This document shows, in pieces, positions 1 to 9,133 of a stretch of DNA of 64,000 bases (position 1 is the stretch's first letter; each line of letters starts with the position of its first letter). This DNA comes from Dictyobacter aurantiacus (GTDB lineage Bacteria > Chloroflexota > Ktedonobacteria > Ktedonobacterales > Ktedonobacteraceae): positions 4,154,001 to 4,218,000 of the forward strand of contig NZ_BIFQ01000001.1 in assembly GCF_003967515.1 (NCBI RefSeq). The letters run 5' to 3'. The position numbers and the translations under genes were made by a program. The notes beneath the pieces are model-generated. The model did no database searches, was not told the DNA's origin, and saw only the letters and a program-made list of their open reading frames with translations.

Positions 1-105
1 CCGGGCTACCTGTTCTTCAACCAGTATATGTAGAACTGTTTCAGTTCCACCATATGCTTTAGGTGGGATCTCGATCCATGGCGGCGCTAACTGAGCAATT
101 TTCAT
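1..105 (-). CDS. Glycosyltransferase family 4, N-terminal fragment
   Basis: The first 35 codons of a gene that runs off the left edge of the window. It begins MKIAQLAPPW and continues with a proline-rich turn and YGGTE, the typical N-terminal donor/acceptor loop of GT-B fold family 4 glycosyltransferases (MKIAxLAPPWxxVPPxxYGGTE). The start codon at 103-105 is preceded on the minus strand by a GGAG ribosome binding site. The product would transfer sugars from nucleotide-sugar donors in the cytoplasm. The substrate cannot be judged because the catalytic C-terminal half is outside the window. Confidence 0.85.
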   Translation of the reverse strand, partial: MKIAQLAPPWIEIPPKAYGGTETVLHILVEEQVAR

Positions 106-344
106 GTCTATTCTCCTATCTTTTTGTCTTTATTTACTCCTTCTTGCTGAGTATGATTAACAGAGATGTATTATTTTGTATCTACGTGTAATACGGTTAA
201 CTATTTTATGCGGTTTTGACGACAGGAGTTTTGGTTCCATTTGGAAGCTGCTAGCTATCGCGCGTAAGATGGTCGCAATCCCAGATGTATTGGTAGCGCT
301 GGCAATCTTCGCAGCGCCACCATGTAGATGCCCATATTCATTTG

Positions 345-1175
345 CTACAGTTTGAGCAGCATGTCGTATTGACTGAAGAATTCGTTGAATCCGAGCTCCT
401 TGTAATGGGGAATCTGAGGACTCTCCTCGGGCTCGTTGTAGATCTGGACCTTAGAGCAGTCGGCGGCCAGGGCGCGTAGCAGCGCACCGTACTCGCTTGC
501 CGTCAACTGACTGCGCAGCAGTACCGCCTGGATCTGCATGATGCCATTGGCGCGGCGTACGATGAAGGCGTTGAGCTGGTCATCGGGATCCGCGATGGTT
601 AGCGCTTCGGAATTGCCGGTGAGGAGACTGGGGATCTCCAGGCTCCAGGTAGGACGGACCGTATAAAAGGGGTCCCAGGATAGCAGGGAGGCCAGTTCCA
701 CCGAGTTGATCAGCCCGGCGGGTTCAACTGGCAGATCCGAGGTCGCGATCTCCAGACCGAGCAGGCGGCGCTGCCTGACAAAGCCGACGCGCTCATAGAG
801 CTTGATGGCGGCCGTATTCTGGGTCAGCACTTCCAGCTGGAGCTGCGTCAGGCCGCTCTCTTTCGCCACTCGTACCATCTCGTTGGCCAGGATCTTACTG
901 GCACCCGTCCCGCGAAATTCGGGGACGATACCGAAGCCGCCGCACCAGCCGTGCGTGCCGCGCGTGCCCATGCGCGCCATACCAACAAAGGCGCCCTGAG
1001 AATCGTGCATCACCACACAACAATTGGCATCGATCTGATTGACGCGCCAGAAGTCAGAGACCTGTGCCGCGCTCATCGTGATAGGCACAAAATAGCCGCT
1101 GAAGCTGCGGTTATGCAGATCCGCCAGCTGCTCAAAGGTGTAGCCGAGAGCATTGGAGAAGCGATACTCATGCAT
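345..1175 (-). CDS. GNAT family N-acetyltransferase
   Basis: A protein of 276 residues when started at the MHEYRFS methionine. An upstream extension of 52 codons is open but looks non-coding. The N-terminal half holds the GNAT fold with motif A: GGFGIVPEFRGTGASKIL contains the R-G-x-G-A/G pyrophosphate-binding loop for acetyl-CoA, followed by the LYERVGF segment usual near the end of GNAT domains. The C-terminal ~110 residues look like a second, degenerate GNAT-like half. The acceptor substrate is unknown. No clear Shine-Dalgarno sequence precedes the chosen start, so the start is the least certain part. It is a single gene with no operon partner. Confidence 0.8.
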   Translation of the reverse strand: MHEYRFSNALGYTFEQLADLHNRSFSGYFVPITMSAAQVSDFWRVNQIDANCCVVMHDSQGAFVGMARMGTRGTHGWCGGFGIVPEFRGTGASKILANEMVRVAKESGLTQLQLEVLTQNTAAIKLYERVGFVRQRRLLGLEIATSDLPVEPAGLINSVELASLLSWDPFYTVRPTWSLEIPSLLTGNSEALTIADPDDQLNAFIVRRANGIMQIQAVLLRSQLTASEYGALLRALAADCSKVQIYNEPEESPQIPHYKELGFNEFFSQYDMLLKL

Positions 1176-1574
1176 CGGAGATTGTCCACTTTCTATTGAT
1201 ATAAAGGTTGCATTTCTTATAGTTTCCAAGGTATGCTGACTTTGATGATAACGGAAGCGAGGGGGAGGCCCACAGCGCCTGCAGCGCGCCCATCCACCGC
1301 ACCACTTCCTAGGGAGACTTGAATTTATCACCCATAATCCGCTGGCTCAACAACCGCAGCCGTGCGATATCCAGTTCCATCGTATATCTCTCCGGTTATA
1401 TATATCCATAATCGCCGTTGGCGAGGATGCCGGGGGTATCTTCAACCGGGCTTGCCCCGGCTTCTTCCCTGGGCGCCGATCGCCTGCGCTCCAACATGGA
1501 AGAGTATAACAGAGAGCCTGAAGCAAGCCAAGAGAATGAGGGAAACTGGAGAAAAGCGTGATGGGGGAGGTGAT
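1176..1574. other. Intergenic region without a supported gene
   Basis: Open frames on both strands exist here but none has a recognisable product or ribosome binding site. The region contains a GC-rich inverted repeat around 1446-1460. Nothing else is evident. Confidence 0.5.
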
Positions 1575-1616
1575 AAAAAGCCGATAGGCGTTGAAGAATC
1601 TCAACGCCTATCGGCT
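1575..1616 (-). terminator. Intrinsic terminator of the CHRD-like gene
   Basis: A perfect 15-bp stem (1580-1594 with 1601-1615) around a 6-nt loop. On the minus strand the stem is followed by a T tract (aaaaa at 1575-1579 on the plus strand). It lies just downstream of the stop codon of the minus-strand gene at 1644-2738. Confidence 0.85.
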
Positions 1617-1643
1617 TCTGTTTGTATCAGCTCGCTTCTCTAC

Positions 1644-2738
1644 CTATGGGGTAGCGGTAGCGGACGGCTGAGAGGTGGCTGTGCGGACGGTACCACACAT
1701 GATCGGGTTGTACTCGGACTGATTGCCGAGATTGGTACCATAGTGGACCTGCGTGGCCCATTTGTTGTCCGGAATCGATGTGACGCTGGAGAACGTTTTC
1801 GTCAGGGTGGCATTACCCTGGGCATCGGCGGTCAGTGTTCCCAGATTGTAGACAACGCTGCCGATGTTCTGGCAGGTGCCGTTATGGATGTGAGCGGCAT
1901 GGCTTGAATTGGGAGCCAGGCCACGCACGTTCAGCTGAACCGTCAGTGTGCCATTGTTCACACTGAGCTGAGCTATACCGACGCTATTCTCATTGGGGCT
2001 ATTGGCCGGTCCCAGCAGGGCGGAGAAGGTGTTGCCACCAGCTCCAGTTGCCGTGCCAGTCGCGACAGCCGTACCGGTCGCGACGGCCGTACCGGTCGCG
2101 CTGGATGGATTATAGGGTTTGATATCTCCGCAGGAAATGGCTGTTTTCTGGGTTCCCATGCTGGTATAGAGCTGGGCGCGCAGACTCGATGCGGTCAGCG
2201 GGGTATTCACATTGGTGATGGTGGCGCTATTCTGGATGTGTCCAGTTGCGTCCGCCGTCAATGTGGTCGAGTAGAGACCAGGCGTCGCTGTAGCCATGGT
2301 CGTCGGGGTGGCCTGTGCTGTCGGGGTGGTGGTTGTGCCCTTCGTCGCGGTGGCTACCGGGGTCGCTGCCGTGCTGGTTGCGGTCCCCGCCGCTGTTCCA
2401 CTCGCGCTACAGGTGCCCTGCTCAATCTGCAAAGGATGGCTACTATTGGGCGCCAGACCGATGATATTCGGGTTGAGCGTGAGTGACTTATTGCCGGCAT
2501 TGTAGGTCATGCGGATGACACCATTTGGTGTATGCACCATGGCAGCACGCCCTGTGGTGGCCGCTCCAGTAGATGAAGAGGTCCCTGTTGCTACAGGGGT
2601 CACCTCGGTCTGTGTTACAGCTGCCCGAGCTTCGTTACTCAAAGCGATAAAAACGGTCATAAGGATGAGCGTACAAAGCGTCATGCTGATGGCAATGGCT
2701 CGAGAAACTGCGCTTCTCTTTCGGGATGACTTAAACAC
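1644..2738 (-). CDS. Secreted CHRD-like domain protein with Thr/Ala-rich linkers
   Basis: A protein of 364 residues. It begins with a basic stretch and a hydrophobic segment ending in ARA-AV, a Sec signal peptide with a signal peptidase I site near residue 40. Two related domains follow. Each has a GLAPNSSH motif; the second continues AAHIHNGTC and ends with a NPIMCGTV strand. The His-rich loop and paired cysteines resemble CHRD/superoxide-dismutase-like beta-sandwich domains of extracellular proteins. The domains are joined by low-complexity Thr/Ala/Gly repeats (TATPTA, ATGTAVATGTA), which look like flexible linkers and could vary in length by slippage. The histidine set does not show a complete Cu/Zn site, so enzymatic activity is not claimed. 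The gene is monocistronic, with a terminator directly downstream. Confidence 0.7.
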   Translation of the reverse strand: MFKSSRKRSAVSRAIAISMTLCTLILMTVFIALSNEARAAVTQTEVTPVATGTSSSTGAATTGRAAMVHTPNGVIRMTYNAGNKSLTLNPNIIGLAPNSSHPLQIEQGTCSASGTAAGTATSTAATPVATATKGTTTTPTAQATPTTMATATPGLYSTTLTADATGHIQNSATITNVNTPLTASSLRAQLYTSMGTQKTAISCGDIKPYNPSSATGTAVATGTAVATGTATGAGGNTFSALLGPANSPNENSVGIAQLSVNNGTLTVQLNVRGLAPNSSHAAHIHNGTCQNIGSVVYNLGTLTADAQGNATLTKTFSSVTSIPDNKWATQVHYGTNLGNQSEYNPIMCGTVRTATSQPSATATP

Positions 2739-3338
2739 TTTACTCCTCCTTTGGTGATGAACGTGTAGACCGTATAGTTGTGAGCCTGTCTCGCTGTCAC
2801 GTAAAACGGCACATTGGCAGGTCCGAAAAATTACTGCTCAGCTTCTAAATGACGGTCATATAATATTATGCAAGCATTGTTGTCAAAACTGCAATATCAG
2901 CAATATACCCGGCTAGCATCACGTGTTTTAAGATAAGGCATACATTGATCAGGATATCTTGCTCTGCTTGCGCGACTTTTCCAATTGAATATTGGATTAG
3001 CTCCATTCATCGATCTTATAGAACCATACATTCCGCCAATATTTATAGTCTAAAAACATTTTTATTACATAAAAGTTGCTACTTAATTTTATATTTCTTC
3101 TGCCTGCGATTGTTTTCTTTGTATTTGTCGTTAAGATAGAGTAAGATACGTATTTTTCGTATCCCTGCCGAGGGCGTAATGTGAAGTCGGTTGATCAGTA
3201 TTGCAGCTTTCAACATATGCTGTGATGAGAATGAGATATGTGGCTCGTTGTTGTGATGTGCTGGTGAGAGCATCTCTTTATGCTGTGAGCAGAGACGATA
3301 TTTGTTTATAGGGGATAGTCGAGTGAGGAGGTACGCCC
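2739..3338. other. AT-rich divergent intergenic region
   Basis: 600 bp between the minus-strand CHRD-like gene and the plus-strand universal stress protein gene. It must hold both promoters. It is visibly AT-rich. Short open frames on both strands have no ribosome binding site or recognisable product. No operator-like palindrome was found. Confidence 0.5.
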
Positions 3339-4289
3339 ATGTTTCAACATATTCTGGTTCCGTTGGACGGCTCACAACGGGCCGAGCAGGCGCTGATCCT
3401 GGCGCAAAAGCTGCATAGTCAGTTGCCGCTGCGCCTCTCGCTTTTATCTGTCATTGACCCCGAATCGGGGGATCTGCGCCTCGCGCTCTCAAATGTTTTT
3501 GATGACCTGGCGACCGCCATCGAGGCGGAGGAGAAGCGCATCACCGCCTATCTGACCGGTGTGGTCCAGCGTTATCATCTCACGGATGCCAGTGTGCACT
3601 GCTATATCCAGCATGGTGGTGCTGTCCCAACCATCTTGCGTACCATTGAAGACTTGCAGTGCGACCTGGTGATCATGTGTAGCCATGGACGATCCGAACG
3701 GCGCACCCTGCACCTGGGAAGCGTGGCGCAACAGCTGACGCGCCACTGTCCCGTTCCACTGCTGGTACTGAAGAATGGAGAGGCCATCCCGACCAGTGCC
3801 TATCCCGACCAGCGCCGCCCCCTGCACGCGATCGAAATCGCCGTGGCACTTGACGGCACACCTGAATCCGAACAGGCCATTCTGCCGGCGGCCCAGCTGG
3901 TCGCCGCTATCGCCGCTCCTGATCGGGCTACCGTACACCTGGTGCATATCCTGCCCTCGCAGGAGAAGTCGATCCAGGCGGCGATCAAGCAGATCAGGTA
4001 TACGCCCGAATACGAGCGTGCCTGCCACTATGTCCATGAGCTGGAGCATCGGTTACAGACAGAAGACGGGGCCAATCTGAATATCCTGACCACCTCCTCG
4101 GTCTTTCCCGCGATCGATGTTCCTTCGGCGCTGGCCTACTTCGCCGAGCAGCGCTACGGAAAGGTCACTGGTGGCAGCGATCTGTTGGCCATGTATACAC
4201 GCGGACGTCCAGCCAGAGACCAGGAGGCCAGCACGTATATGACCGAGGCCACCTTGAATACCACGGACAAGCCGATCCTGATCATTTAA
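3339..4289 (+). CDS. Universal stress protein, two UspA domains
   Basis: A protein of 316 residues with two tandem Usp domains. Domain 1 starts MFQHILVPLDGSQRAEQAL and ends SHGRSERRTLHLGSVAQQL...VPLLVL, which corresponds to the G-x2-G-x9-G-S ATP-binding loop of UspA, although the second glycine is replaced by Glu. Domain 2 starts IEIAVALDGTPESEQAI and ends KPILII. It lacks a clear ATP loop, as is common in the second half of tandem Usps. A strong GAGGAGG ribosome binding site lies about 10 nt before the ATG. The likely role is nucleotide-sensing stress protection in the cytoplasm. It is a single gene that ends in a long hairpin shared with a convergent gene. Confidence 0.88.
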   Translation: MFQHILVPLDGSQRAEQALILAQKLHSQLPLRLSLLSVIDPESGDLRLALSNVFDDLATAIEAEEKRITAYLTGVVQRYHLTDASVHCYIQHGGAVPTILRTIEDLQCDLVIMCSHGRSERRTLHLGSVAQQLTRHCPVPLLVLKNGEAIPTSAYPDQRRPLHAIEIAVALDGTPESEQAILPAAQLVAAIAAPDRATVHLVHILPSQEKSIQAAIKQIRYTPEYERACHYVHELEHRLQTEDGANLNILTTSSVFPAIDVPSALAYFAEQRYGKVTGGSDLLAMYTRGRPARDQEASTYMTEATLNTTDKPILII

Positions 4290-4290
4290 T

Positions 4291-4330
4291 GGTTCATCTG
4301 GTGGGCGCATCAGCGCCCATCAGATGAACC
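4291..4330. terminator. Long hairpin between convergent genes
   Basis: An almost perfect 18-bp inverted repeat (4291-4308 with 4313-4330) separated by a 4-nt loop. It fills the gap between the stop codons of the Usp gene (plus) and the S41 peptidase gene (minus). There is no long T tract, so its terminator strength is uncertain, but its position fits a bidirectional transcription end. Confidence 0.65.
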
Positions 4331-4332
4331 AG

Positions 4333-5274
4333 CTAAGAGCGTGTCGCCTCCAATGCTTTTTGGTAAGCTAACTCCAGTGCTTTTTCCTGCTCAACTGGCA
4401 GATCGGGCTGTACGCCGACGCCCTCCCAGTTTGTTCCACTAACCGGATTAACGGCGCGTACATTAGGGATGAACGCTTCAAAGTGGCTGGTGATAGGATA
4501 GCGCAAGCCCGCGTGTGCTCCACCGCCCGTTGTCTCGCCAACGACCAGCGCGCGCTTTAATTGTTGAAGATCATAGGCGAACGCCTCCGCCGCCGAGAAG
4601 GTGCGCTGACTCGTTAAGATGTACACCGGCTTGTCTAGATAGCGTTGACCTGGAACGTAGGGAAAGACCCAGTATTGATACAGGAGATTTTTCCTGCGAT
4701 CATAAAGGCCGTTCATCTGTATATGTTCGCTCATGAATGCATCGAAGAAGTAGCTGCCGAGGTATTGCACCATACATGCCTCTCCACCTCCATTAGCGCG
4801 GAGATCAATGATCAGTGCTCGCGTATGAGCCAGCATAGTCATGGCAGCGCTCATGCTCCCGCCCGCGAAGTGTGGATGCACAAACTCGTTGAATTGGAAA
4901 TAACCGATATCCCCATCCAGAATTTCAATCTTCTTTAAGCCATAATGCCGCTTGCTCTTCTGGCGTATTGCCTCGATTTCCTCGGGGGTATACATCTCGT
5001 TGTCATCCTGGCGTGCTACTACGCCGGATGCCTGGTAGTAAAGATGGAGATGCTTATCATGACTGGCCTCACGCATGTGTTCCGTTATGGTCTGCGCCAG
5101 CAGGTCGCCATCTTTGATATCATGATAAGCTCCTGCCGCCAGATGTTGGTGGAGCGCGGTCGCTACATCGTGCGCCTTGTCCGGAAACACATAATTTTCG
5201 GCCAGCTGCTGTCTCAACCCTTCAATAATCTCATGAGGGGAGAAGGGCTGTTGGGTTGTCTCTGTGCTCTGCAT
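4333..5274 (-). CDS. S41 family peptidase (C-terminal processing/IRBP type)
   Basis: A protein of 313 residues starting at MQSTETTQQP, chosen because GGAGG precedes it at normal spacing. An in-frame upstream extension has no such site. The N-terminal helical part (IIEGLRQQLAENYVFPDKA) matches the N-terminal domain seen in IRBP-like S41 proteins. The catalytic domain carries YILTSQRTFSAAEAFAYDL, with the nucleophilic Ser in TFSAAE, and VVGETTGGGAH downstream. No signal peptide is visible, so a cytoplasmic location is likely. The natural substrate is unknown. Confidence 0.85.
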   Translation of the reverse strand: MQSTETTQQPFSPHEIIEGLRQQLAENYVFPDKAHDVATALHQHLAAGAYHDIKDGDLLAQTITEHMREASHDKHLHLYYQASGVVARQDDNEMYTPEEIEAIRQKSKRHYGLKKIEILDGDIGYFQFNEFVHPHFAGGSMSAAMTMLAHTRALIIDLRANGGGEACMVQYLGSYFFDAFMSEHIQMNGLYDRRKNLLYQYWVFPYVPGQRYLDKPVYILTSQRTFSAAEAFAYDLQQLKRALVVGETTGGGAHAGLRYPITSHFEAFIPNVRAVNPVSGTNWEGVGVQPDLPVEQEKALELAYQKALEATRS

Positions 5275-5411
5275 GGATGTCCTCCTTTGCACGCCTGTGC
5301 GGCTCTTATTGCTGATTAAATCCCTTGTTTTCTTTCTAAGCATACAGCACAGCTGAACCCAATACAACAGGTGCACTCTCCTTAACTCATCAGAAAGTAA
5401 TGGATCATGAT

Positions 5412-6089
5412 TTAGAAGTGGACGCGCAGGTCCGCGAAGCGCTCAAGGGTGAGCAGCTGGTTATTGGTGGCTGGTTGCGTTACCTCTTCGTGTTCCAGCA
5501 CCCAGGTCTGGGGATGGGGCACGAAGACGGCGTTGAGGCCAGCGGCCAGGGCTGGATTGATGTCGGAGCGCGGCGAGTTGCCGATCATCCAGCTTATCTG
5601 TGTCTGCAGCTCTAGCTGATCCACGATCTGCTGATAGGTGGCGACGTTTTTCTCGGGCACGATCAATACGTGGTTGAACAGCTGCTCGATGCCCGAGCGA
5701 TCAACCTTCAGACGCTGCTCCTCCAGATCGCCCTTGGTTAACAGCACAAGATCGTGGCGCGGCGCCAGGTACTCCAGCGTCTCCAGCACGCCATCCAGCA
5801 AGGTGAGAGGATGAGAATGGATCTGCTCTCCCAGTTGACGGACGTACTGCAGCTGCTCATTACTGACGGTATTCTCCGCCAACTGCTGATAGGTGGCCAG
5901 CAGGCTATTGGTGAAGTTAGTTGCCCCATAGCCCATCATGCGTTCTGTCTCATCCAGCACCAGCCGCACCTCTTCATGCGACATGTTGGAGTGGTTGAGG
6001 AAGTCGATAAATTCATGGATGGCCTGCTCAAAATAGATATTGTTTTCCCACAGCGTATCATCCGCATCAATTAAAAGATGTTGCCGCAT
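5412..6089 (-). CDS. HAD-superfamily hydrolase
   Basis: A protein of 225 residues. Motif I is LLIDADDTLWENN near the N-terminus (nucleophile Asp in DADDT), motif II is LVLLTKGD near the middle, a lysine (motif III) follows, and motif IV is MIGNSPRSDINPALAAG. A helical cap domain sits between motifs I and II, as in subfamily I phosphatases. The start at MRQHLL is supported by an AGGAGAG ribosome binding site. The in-frame extension upstream overlaps a terminator and is not coding. The phosphate substrate cannot be predicted. Confidence 0.88.
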   Translation of the reverse strand: MRQHLLIDADDTLWENNIYFEQAIHEFIDFLNHSNMSHEEVRLVLDETERMMGYGATNFTNSLLATYQQLAENTVSNEQLQYVRQLGEQIHSHPLTLLDGVLETLEYLAPRHDLVLLTKGDLEEQRLKVDRSGIEQLFNHVLIVPEKNVATYQQIVDQLELQTQISWMIGNSPRSDINPALAAGLNAVFVPHPQTWVLEHEEVTQPATNNQLLTLERFADLRVHF

Positions 6090-6200
6090 CGCTCTCCTGC
6101 TTTCTTTATGCTTCCCATCGTCATAGGGAGAATCCATAATAGAAGTTATACGTATAACTTCTATTATACAGACTAGCTCTACAGATGTCAAAAGGAGATT

Positions 6201-6254
6201 GATAATGATAAAAAATGGTCCGGGCGCGCGCCCGGACCATTTTTTATCATTATC
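6201..6254 (-). terminator. Strong bidirectional intrinsic terminator
   Basis: The GC-rich core tggtccgggcgcgcgcccgg closes on itself and is flanked by A tracts on the left and T tracts on the right, so it has a U tract in both directions. It overlaps the stop codon of uxaE (6250-6252) and ends the uronate operon on the minus strand. It lies upstream of the HAD gene. Confidence 0.92.
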
Positions 6255-7692
6255 TGGTTTGTTGTTTGAAGGGGGCGAGGTGTTTGTCGAAGTGGCGCTG
6301 GATGTAGGTGTAGTATTCGGGCAGGTGGGCGCGCAGGATACGCTGCAGGTCGGCTCCATAGGTGTCGAGGACGGAGCCGAAGGTGACGTGCAGGATCTGA
6401 CGCGGGCCGAACTGGTTGAGCAGTTCGGGGAGCTGCTCGTCCGTCAGATGCTCGGCTGGCAGGGTCTCACTCAGGATGGCGGAGACGTGGTAGGTGCGCC
6501 GGTCGTTCTCGTAGTGCTCGCGCGTGAAGTCCCAGATCTCGCGGAACAGGGGACGATCGATCGAGGCGATCAGGCGCAGGGCCTCCAGATAGCTGGTGCC
6601 GGCCGTCTTCAGATGAACCAGTCCGCCCGTGGCCTGCATGGCGATCGGATAGACCTCGAACTTGTCCGAGCCGGTGTGCAGGCTGAGCTTGTAGCTGTTG
6701 TCGAAGTAGCGCATGATGCTGGCGTGCCCGTTGATGTTCTGCGTCAGCTCGTCGAGATCGCCGATGTAGCCGACGCCCTTCTCAAAGCGTCCCACGAAGC
6801 GCGGCGCCAGGCTGACAAAGGGGACCCCCAGGCGCTTGAGTTCGGAGGCTATGTAGAAGTGTTCCAACAGAGCGGTGGTCGTCCCGGTCTCATCGACCGA
6901 CATCTCCATCTCGAAGGGACGCTGACCCTGCAGCTCTTGCAGGCGCCGGGCCATGCGTGCCGTGTGGGCGACGGCTCCGCCGTACTTGCCCAGAGCCTTA
7001 TACAGGTCCTCCTGCGTAAAGGTCAGCGTGCGATCATCCAGTGTAAAGGCGCGCTGGTAGCGCTCGCTGGTCTCCTCAAGTGTGGCCTGCAGATCGGACC
7101 AGGGAAGCTGTTCGACCTTGCGGCGCAGCGTCTCGGCATCGTCGGTGTCTGCGGCGTCATCGACGTACTCGCCGGGATCGATGGTGTAGAAGGTATAGCC
7201 GGCGGCGACGAAGGGTGGGATGTCCTCCAGCGTCTTCAGGTGGTCGGCGTCGGCCCCCCACGGTTCTTTCCAGCCAGCGTGGAAGGCGCCCCACATGGCG
7301 TCATCCACCACCTGCTGGGGGGTGCGCCCGGTGCGGGTGTTCTCGCGTACAGACTGCTGGGCGTAGATGGGGGCCACGCCAGTGCCCCGAGTGGCCAGCA
7401 CATGGCCCGGCGTGGCGATCCCCAGACGGTCCCCAAAGCCGGCCGAGGTCTGCAGTCCCAGCACCGCCGGCTGGAGCCAGGGCAGACGCTGGCGCAGCAC
7501 GGCCGCGTTGTGGGCCGAGCGCGGTCCCAGCAGACTCCCATCCGCGAGCGCCTCGCCCTCAAAGTCGTCGATTACTCCACGGACGAGGAGCTGACAATCA
7601 CCTGGTTGATCGCAGTTGACCAATGCATAGGTGGTATCGCCATGTCTGGTCACGGACTCGGCGACCTGTGTAAATGGCTGTTGCTCAAACAT
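6250..7692 (-). CDS. uxaE: Tagaturonate epimerase family protein
   Basis: A protein of 480 residues resembling UxaE (tagaturonate/fructuronate epimerase) over its whole length, including LGLQTSAGFGDRLGIATPGHV near residue 80 and the repeated TIDPGEY/SLHTGSDKFE segments of this TIM-barrel-like family. UxaE interconverts D-tagaturonate and D-fructuronate, linking galacturonate to glucuronate catabolism. It is the last gene of a minus-strand operon: only 2 bp separate it from uxaC, and a strong terminator follows. Transcription is probably controlled by the LacI-type regulator encoded divergently. The family assignment is from recognised sequence pattern; substrate direction is inferred from the neighbours. 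Confidence 0.85.
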   Translation of the reverse strand: MFEQQPFTQVAESVTRHGDTTYALVNCDQPGDCQLLVRGVIDDFEGEALADGSLLGPRSAHNAAVLRQRLPWLQPAVLGLQTSAGFGDRLGIATPGHVLATRGTGVAPIYAQQSVRENTRTGRTPQQVVDDAMWGAFHAGWKEPWGADADHLKTLEDIPPFVAAGYTFYTIDPGEYVDDAADTDDAETLRRKVEQLPWSDLQATLEETSERYQRAFTLDDRTLTFTQEDLYKALGKYGGAVAHTARMARRLQELQGQRPFEMEMSVDETGTTTALLEHFYIASELKRLGVPFVSLAPRFVGRFEKGVGYIGDLDELTQNINGHASIMRYFDNSYKLSLHTGSDKFEVYPIAMQATGGLVHLKTAGTSYLEALRLIASIDRPLFREIWDFTREHYENDRRTYHVSAILSETLPAEHLTDEQLPELLNQFGPRQILHVTFGSVLDTYGADLQRILRAHLPEYYTYIQRHFDKHLAPFKQQTR

Positions 7693-7694
7693 TG

Positions 7695-9107
7695 TTATCC
7701 CTCCAGTTTGTAGCTCTGCTTCGCCAGCCGATAGGCCAGGTCAACAATCATCTCGTTGGCATCCTCTTCATCGATGATGCCCTCAACCACCTGCCGGGCC
7801 AGCCAGTCTGAGCTTACGCGGCGCCAGACATCGTGTCGGGCGGGGATCGACGGATAGGCGCGGGTGTCATCGTTAAAGCCGGCCGTATTATAGATGCCGG
7901 CCGTCTCTACCGTAGTATCGAAGTAGCGGCGCATGCCCAGCACGCTATCGAAGAACCACCAGGGTGGACCCAGGCGCAGCGCCGGATAGTGTCCGGCCAG
8001 CGGGGCCAGTTCGCGGCTGTACGTCGTCTCATCCAGGTTGAACACGATCAGTGAGAGGCGGGGATCGCTACCGAAGAGATCGAGCAGCGGTTTGAGGTTA
8101 TGCGTGAACTCGCTGGCGGTCGGGATGTCGGCCCCCATATCGCGGCCAAAGCGGGCCAGCAGATCCGGATTGTGGTCGCGCGAGCTGCCGATGTGGATCT
8201 GCATAACCAGTCCATCCTCCACGCTCATACGCGCCATCTCGATCAGCATATGGCCGGTGAAGCGCCGCGCATCCTCCGCGCTGGCCCCATCCTTCATGGC
8301 GCGCTGGAAGATTGCCTCGGCCTCATGGGCGCTCAGCCGTCCCGTATAGGCGCTCAGCGCGGCATGGTCCGTGGCGGTTGCCCCCATCTCGCGGAAGAAA
8401 CGTCGGCGCTGCTCCAGGGCCGTCAGATAGGTACGGTAATCGCTGACATCGATCTCGGAGACCTCACTGAGCAGGCGAATCTGTTCGGCGAAGCCGGGCT
8501 GGATATTTACCACGGCATCGGGTCGGAAGGTAGGGATCACGCGGCCATGCCAGTCGGAGTCGCGTAGCTTCTGGTGCTCTTCCAGTCTGGAGGTAGCGGC
8601 ATCGGTGGTCGCCAGCACCTCGATCTTGAAGCGCTCGAACAGGCGCCGTGGCTGAAACGCCGGTTGTTGCAGGCGCTCGGCCAGCGCGTCATAGATGGTC
8701 TGCGCGTTGGCCGACGTCATTTTTTGTTCGATGCCGAAGATGTCCCGCAGCTCATCGCGCAGCCACAGGCTGGTCGGAGTACCACGGAACAGATACCAGT
8801 GGTCGCAGACCGTCTGCCAGATCTTGCGATGGTCCTTCTCGGTCGCGCCACCATCGCGGCGTGGGATACCCAGATCCTCAAGGTGGATTCCCTGGGAGTA
8901 GAGCATGCGAAAGACGTAGTGGTCGGGTATGATCAGGAGGTCCACCGGGGAGCCCCAGTTATAGTGTTCAGCGGACAGCAGGCGCGGGTCCACATGTCCA
9001 TGCGGGCAGATCAAAGGGAGATCCTTTACCTGCGCATAGAGCGTGCGTGCCATCTGTCGTTGGCTGGGATCGCTCGCGAAGTAGCGGTCGTCTCGTGTTT
9101 GGGCCAT
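7695..9107 (-). CDS. uxaC: Uronate isomerase (glucuronate isomerase)
   Basis: A protein of 470 residues starting at MAQTRDDRYF, with AGAGAGG in front on the minus strand. LPLICPHGHVDPRLLS near residue 35 is the metal-binding HxH region of this amidohydrolase-fold isomerase. The conserved MQIHIGSSRDHNPD, LDETTYSREL and GPPWWFFDS segments follow. The enzyme isomerises D-glucuronate to D-fructuronate and D-galacturonate to D-tagaturonate. It sits between an oxidoreductase gene (26-bp gap) and uxaE (2-bp gap), so the three genes should form one transcript. Confidence 0.93.
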   Translation of the reverse strand: MAQTRDDRYFASDPSQRQMARTLYAQVKDLPLICPHGHVDPRLLSAEHYNWGSPVDLLIIPDHYVFRMLYSQGIHLEDLGIPRRDGGATEKDHRKIWQTVCDHWYLFRGTPTSLWLRDELRDIFGIEQKMTSANAQTIYDALAERLQQPAFQPRRLFERFKIEVLATTDAATSRLEEHQKLRDSDWHGRVIPTFRPDAVVNIQPGFAEQIRLLSEVSEIDVSDYRTYLTALEQRRRFFREMGATATDHAALSAYTGRLSAHEAEAIFQRAMKDGASAEDARRFTGHMLIEMARMSVEDGLVMQIHIGSSRDHNPDLLARFGRDMGADIPTASEFTHNLKPLLDLFGSDPRLSLIVFNLDETTYSRELAPLAGHYPALRLGPPWWFFDSVLGMRRYFDTTVETAGIYNTAGFNDDTRAYPSIPARHDVWRRVSSDWLARQVVEGIIDEEDANEMIVDLAYRLAKQSYKLEG

Positions 9108-9133
9108 TGTTTCCTCTCTTTGCACTACTGGTA

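Noticed and set aside
1362..1907. A 181-codon plus-strand frame across the terminator and the CHRD-like gene
   Set aside because: It runs through a strong hairpin and is antisense to a well-supported secreted protein gene.
3079..3375. A 98-codon minus-strand frame upstream of the Usp gene
   Set aside because: AT-rich chance frame, no ribosome binding site, overlaps the Usp start.
6199..7713. A 504-codon plus-strand frame opposite uxaE
   Set aside because: Exact antisense of uxaE in a high-GC gene, no recognisable product, and its start lies in a terminator.
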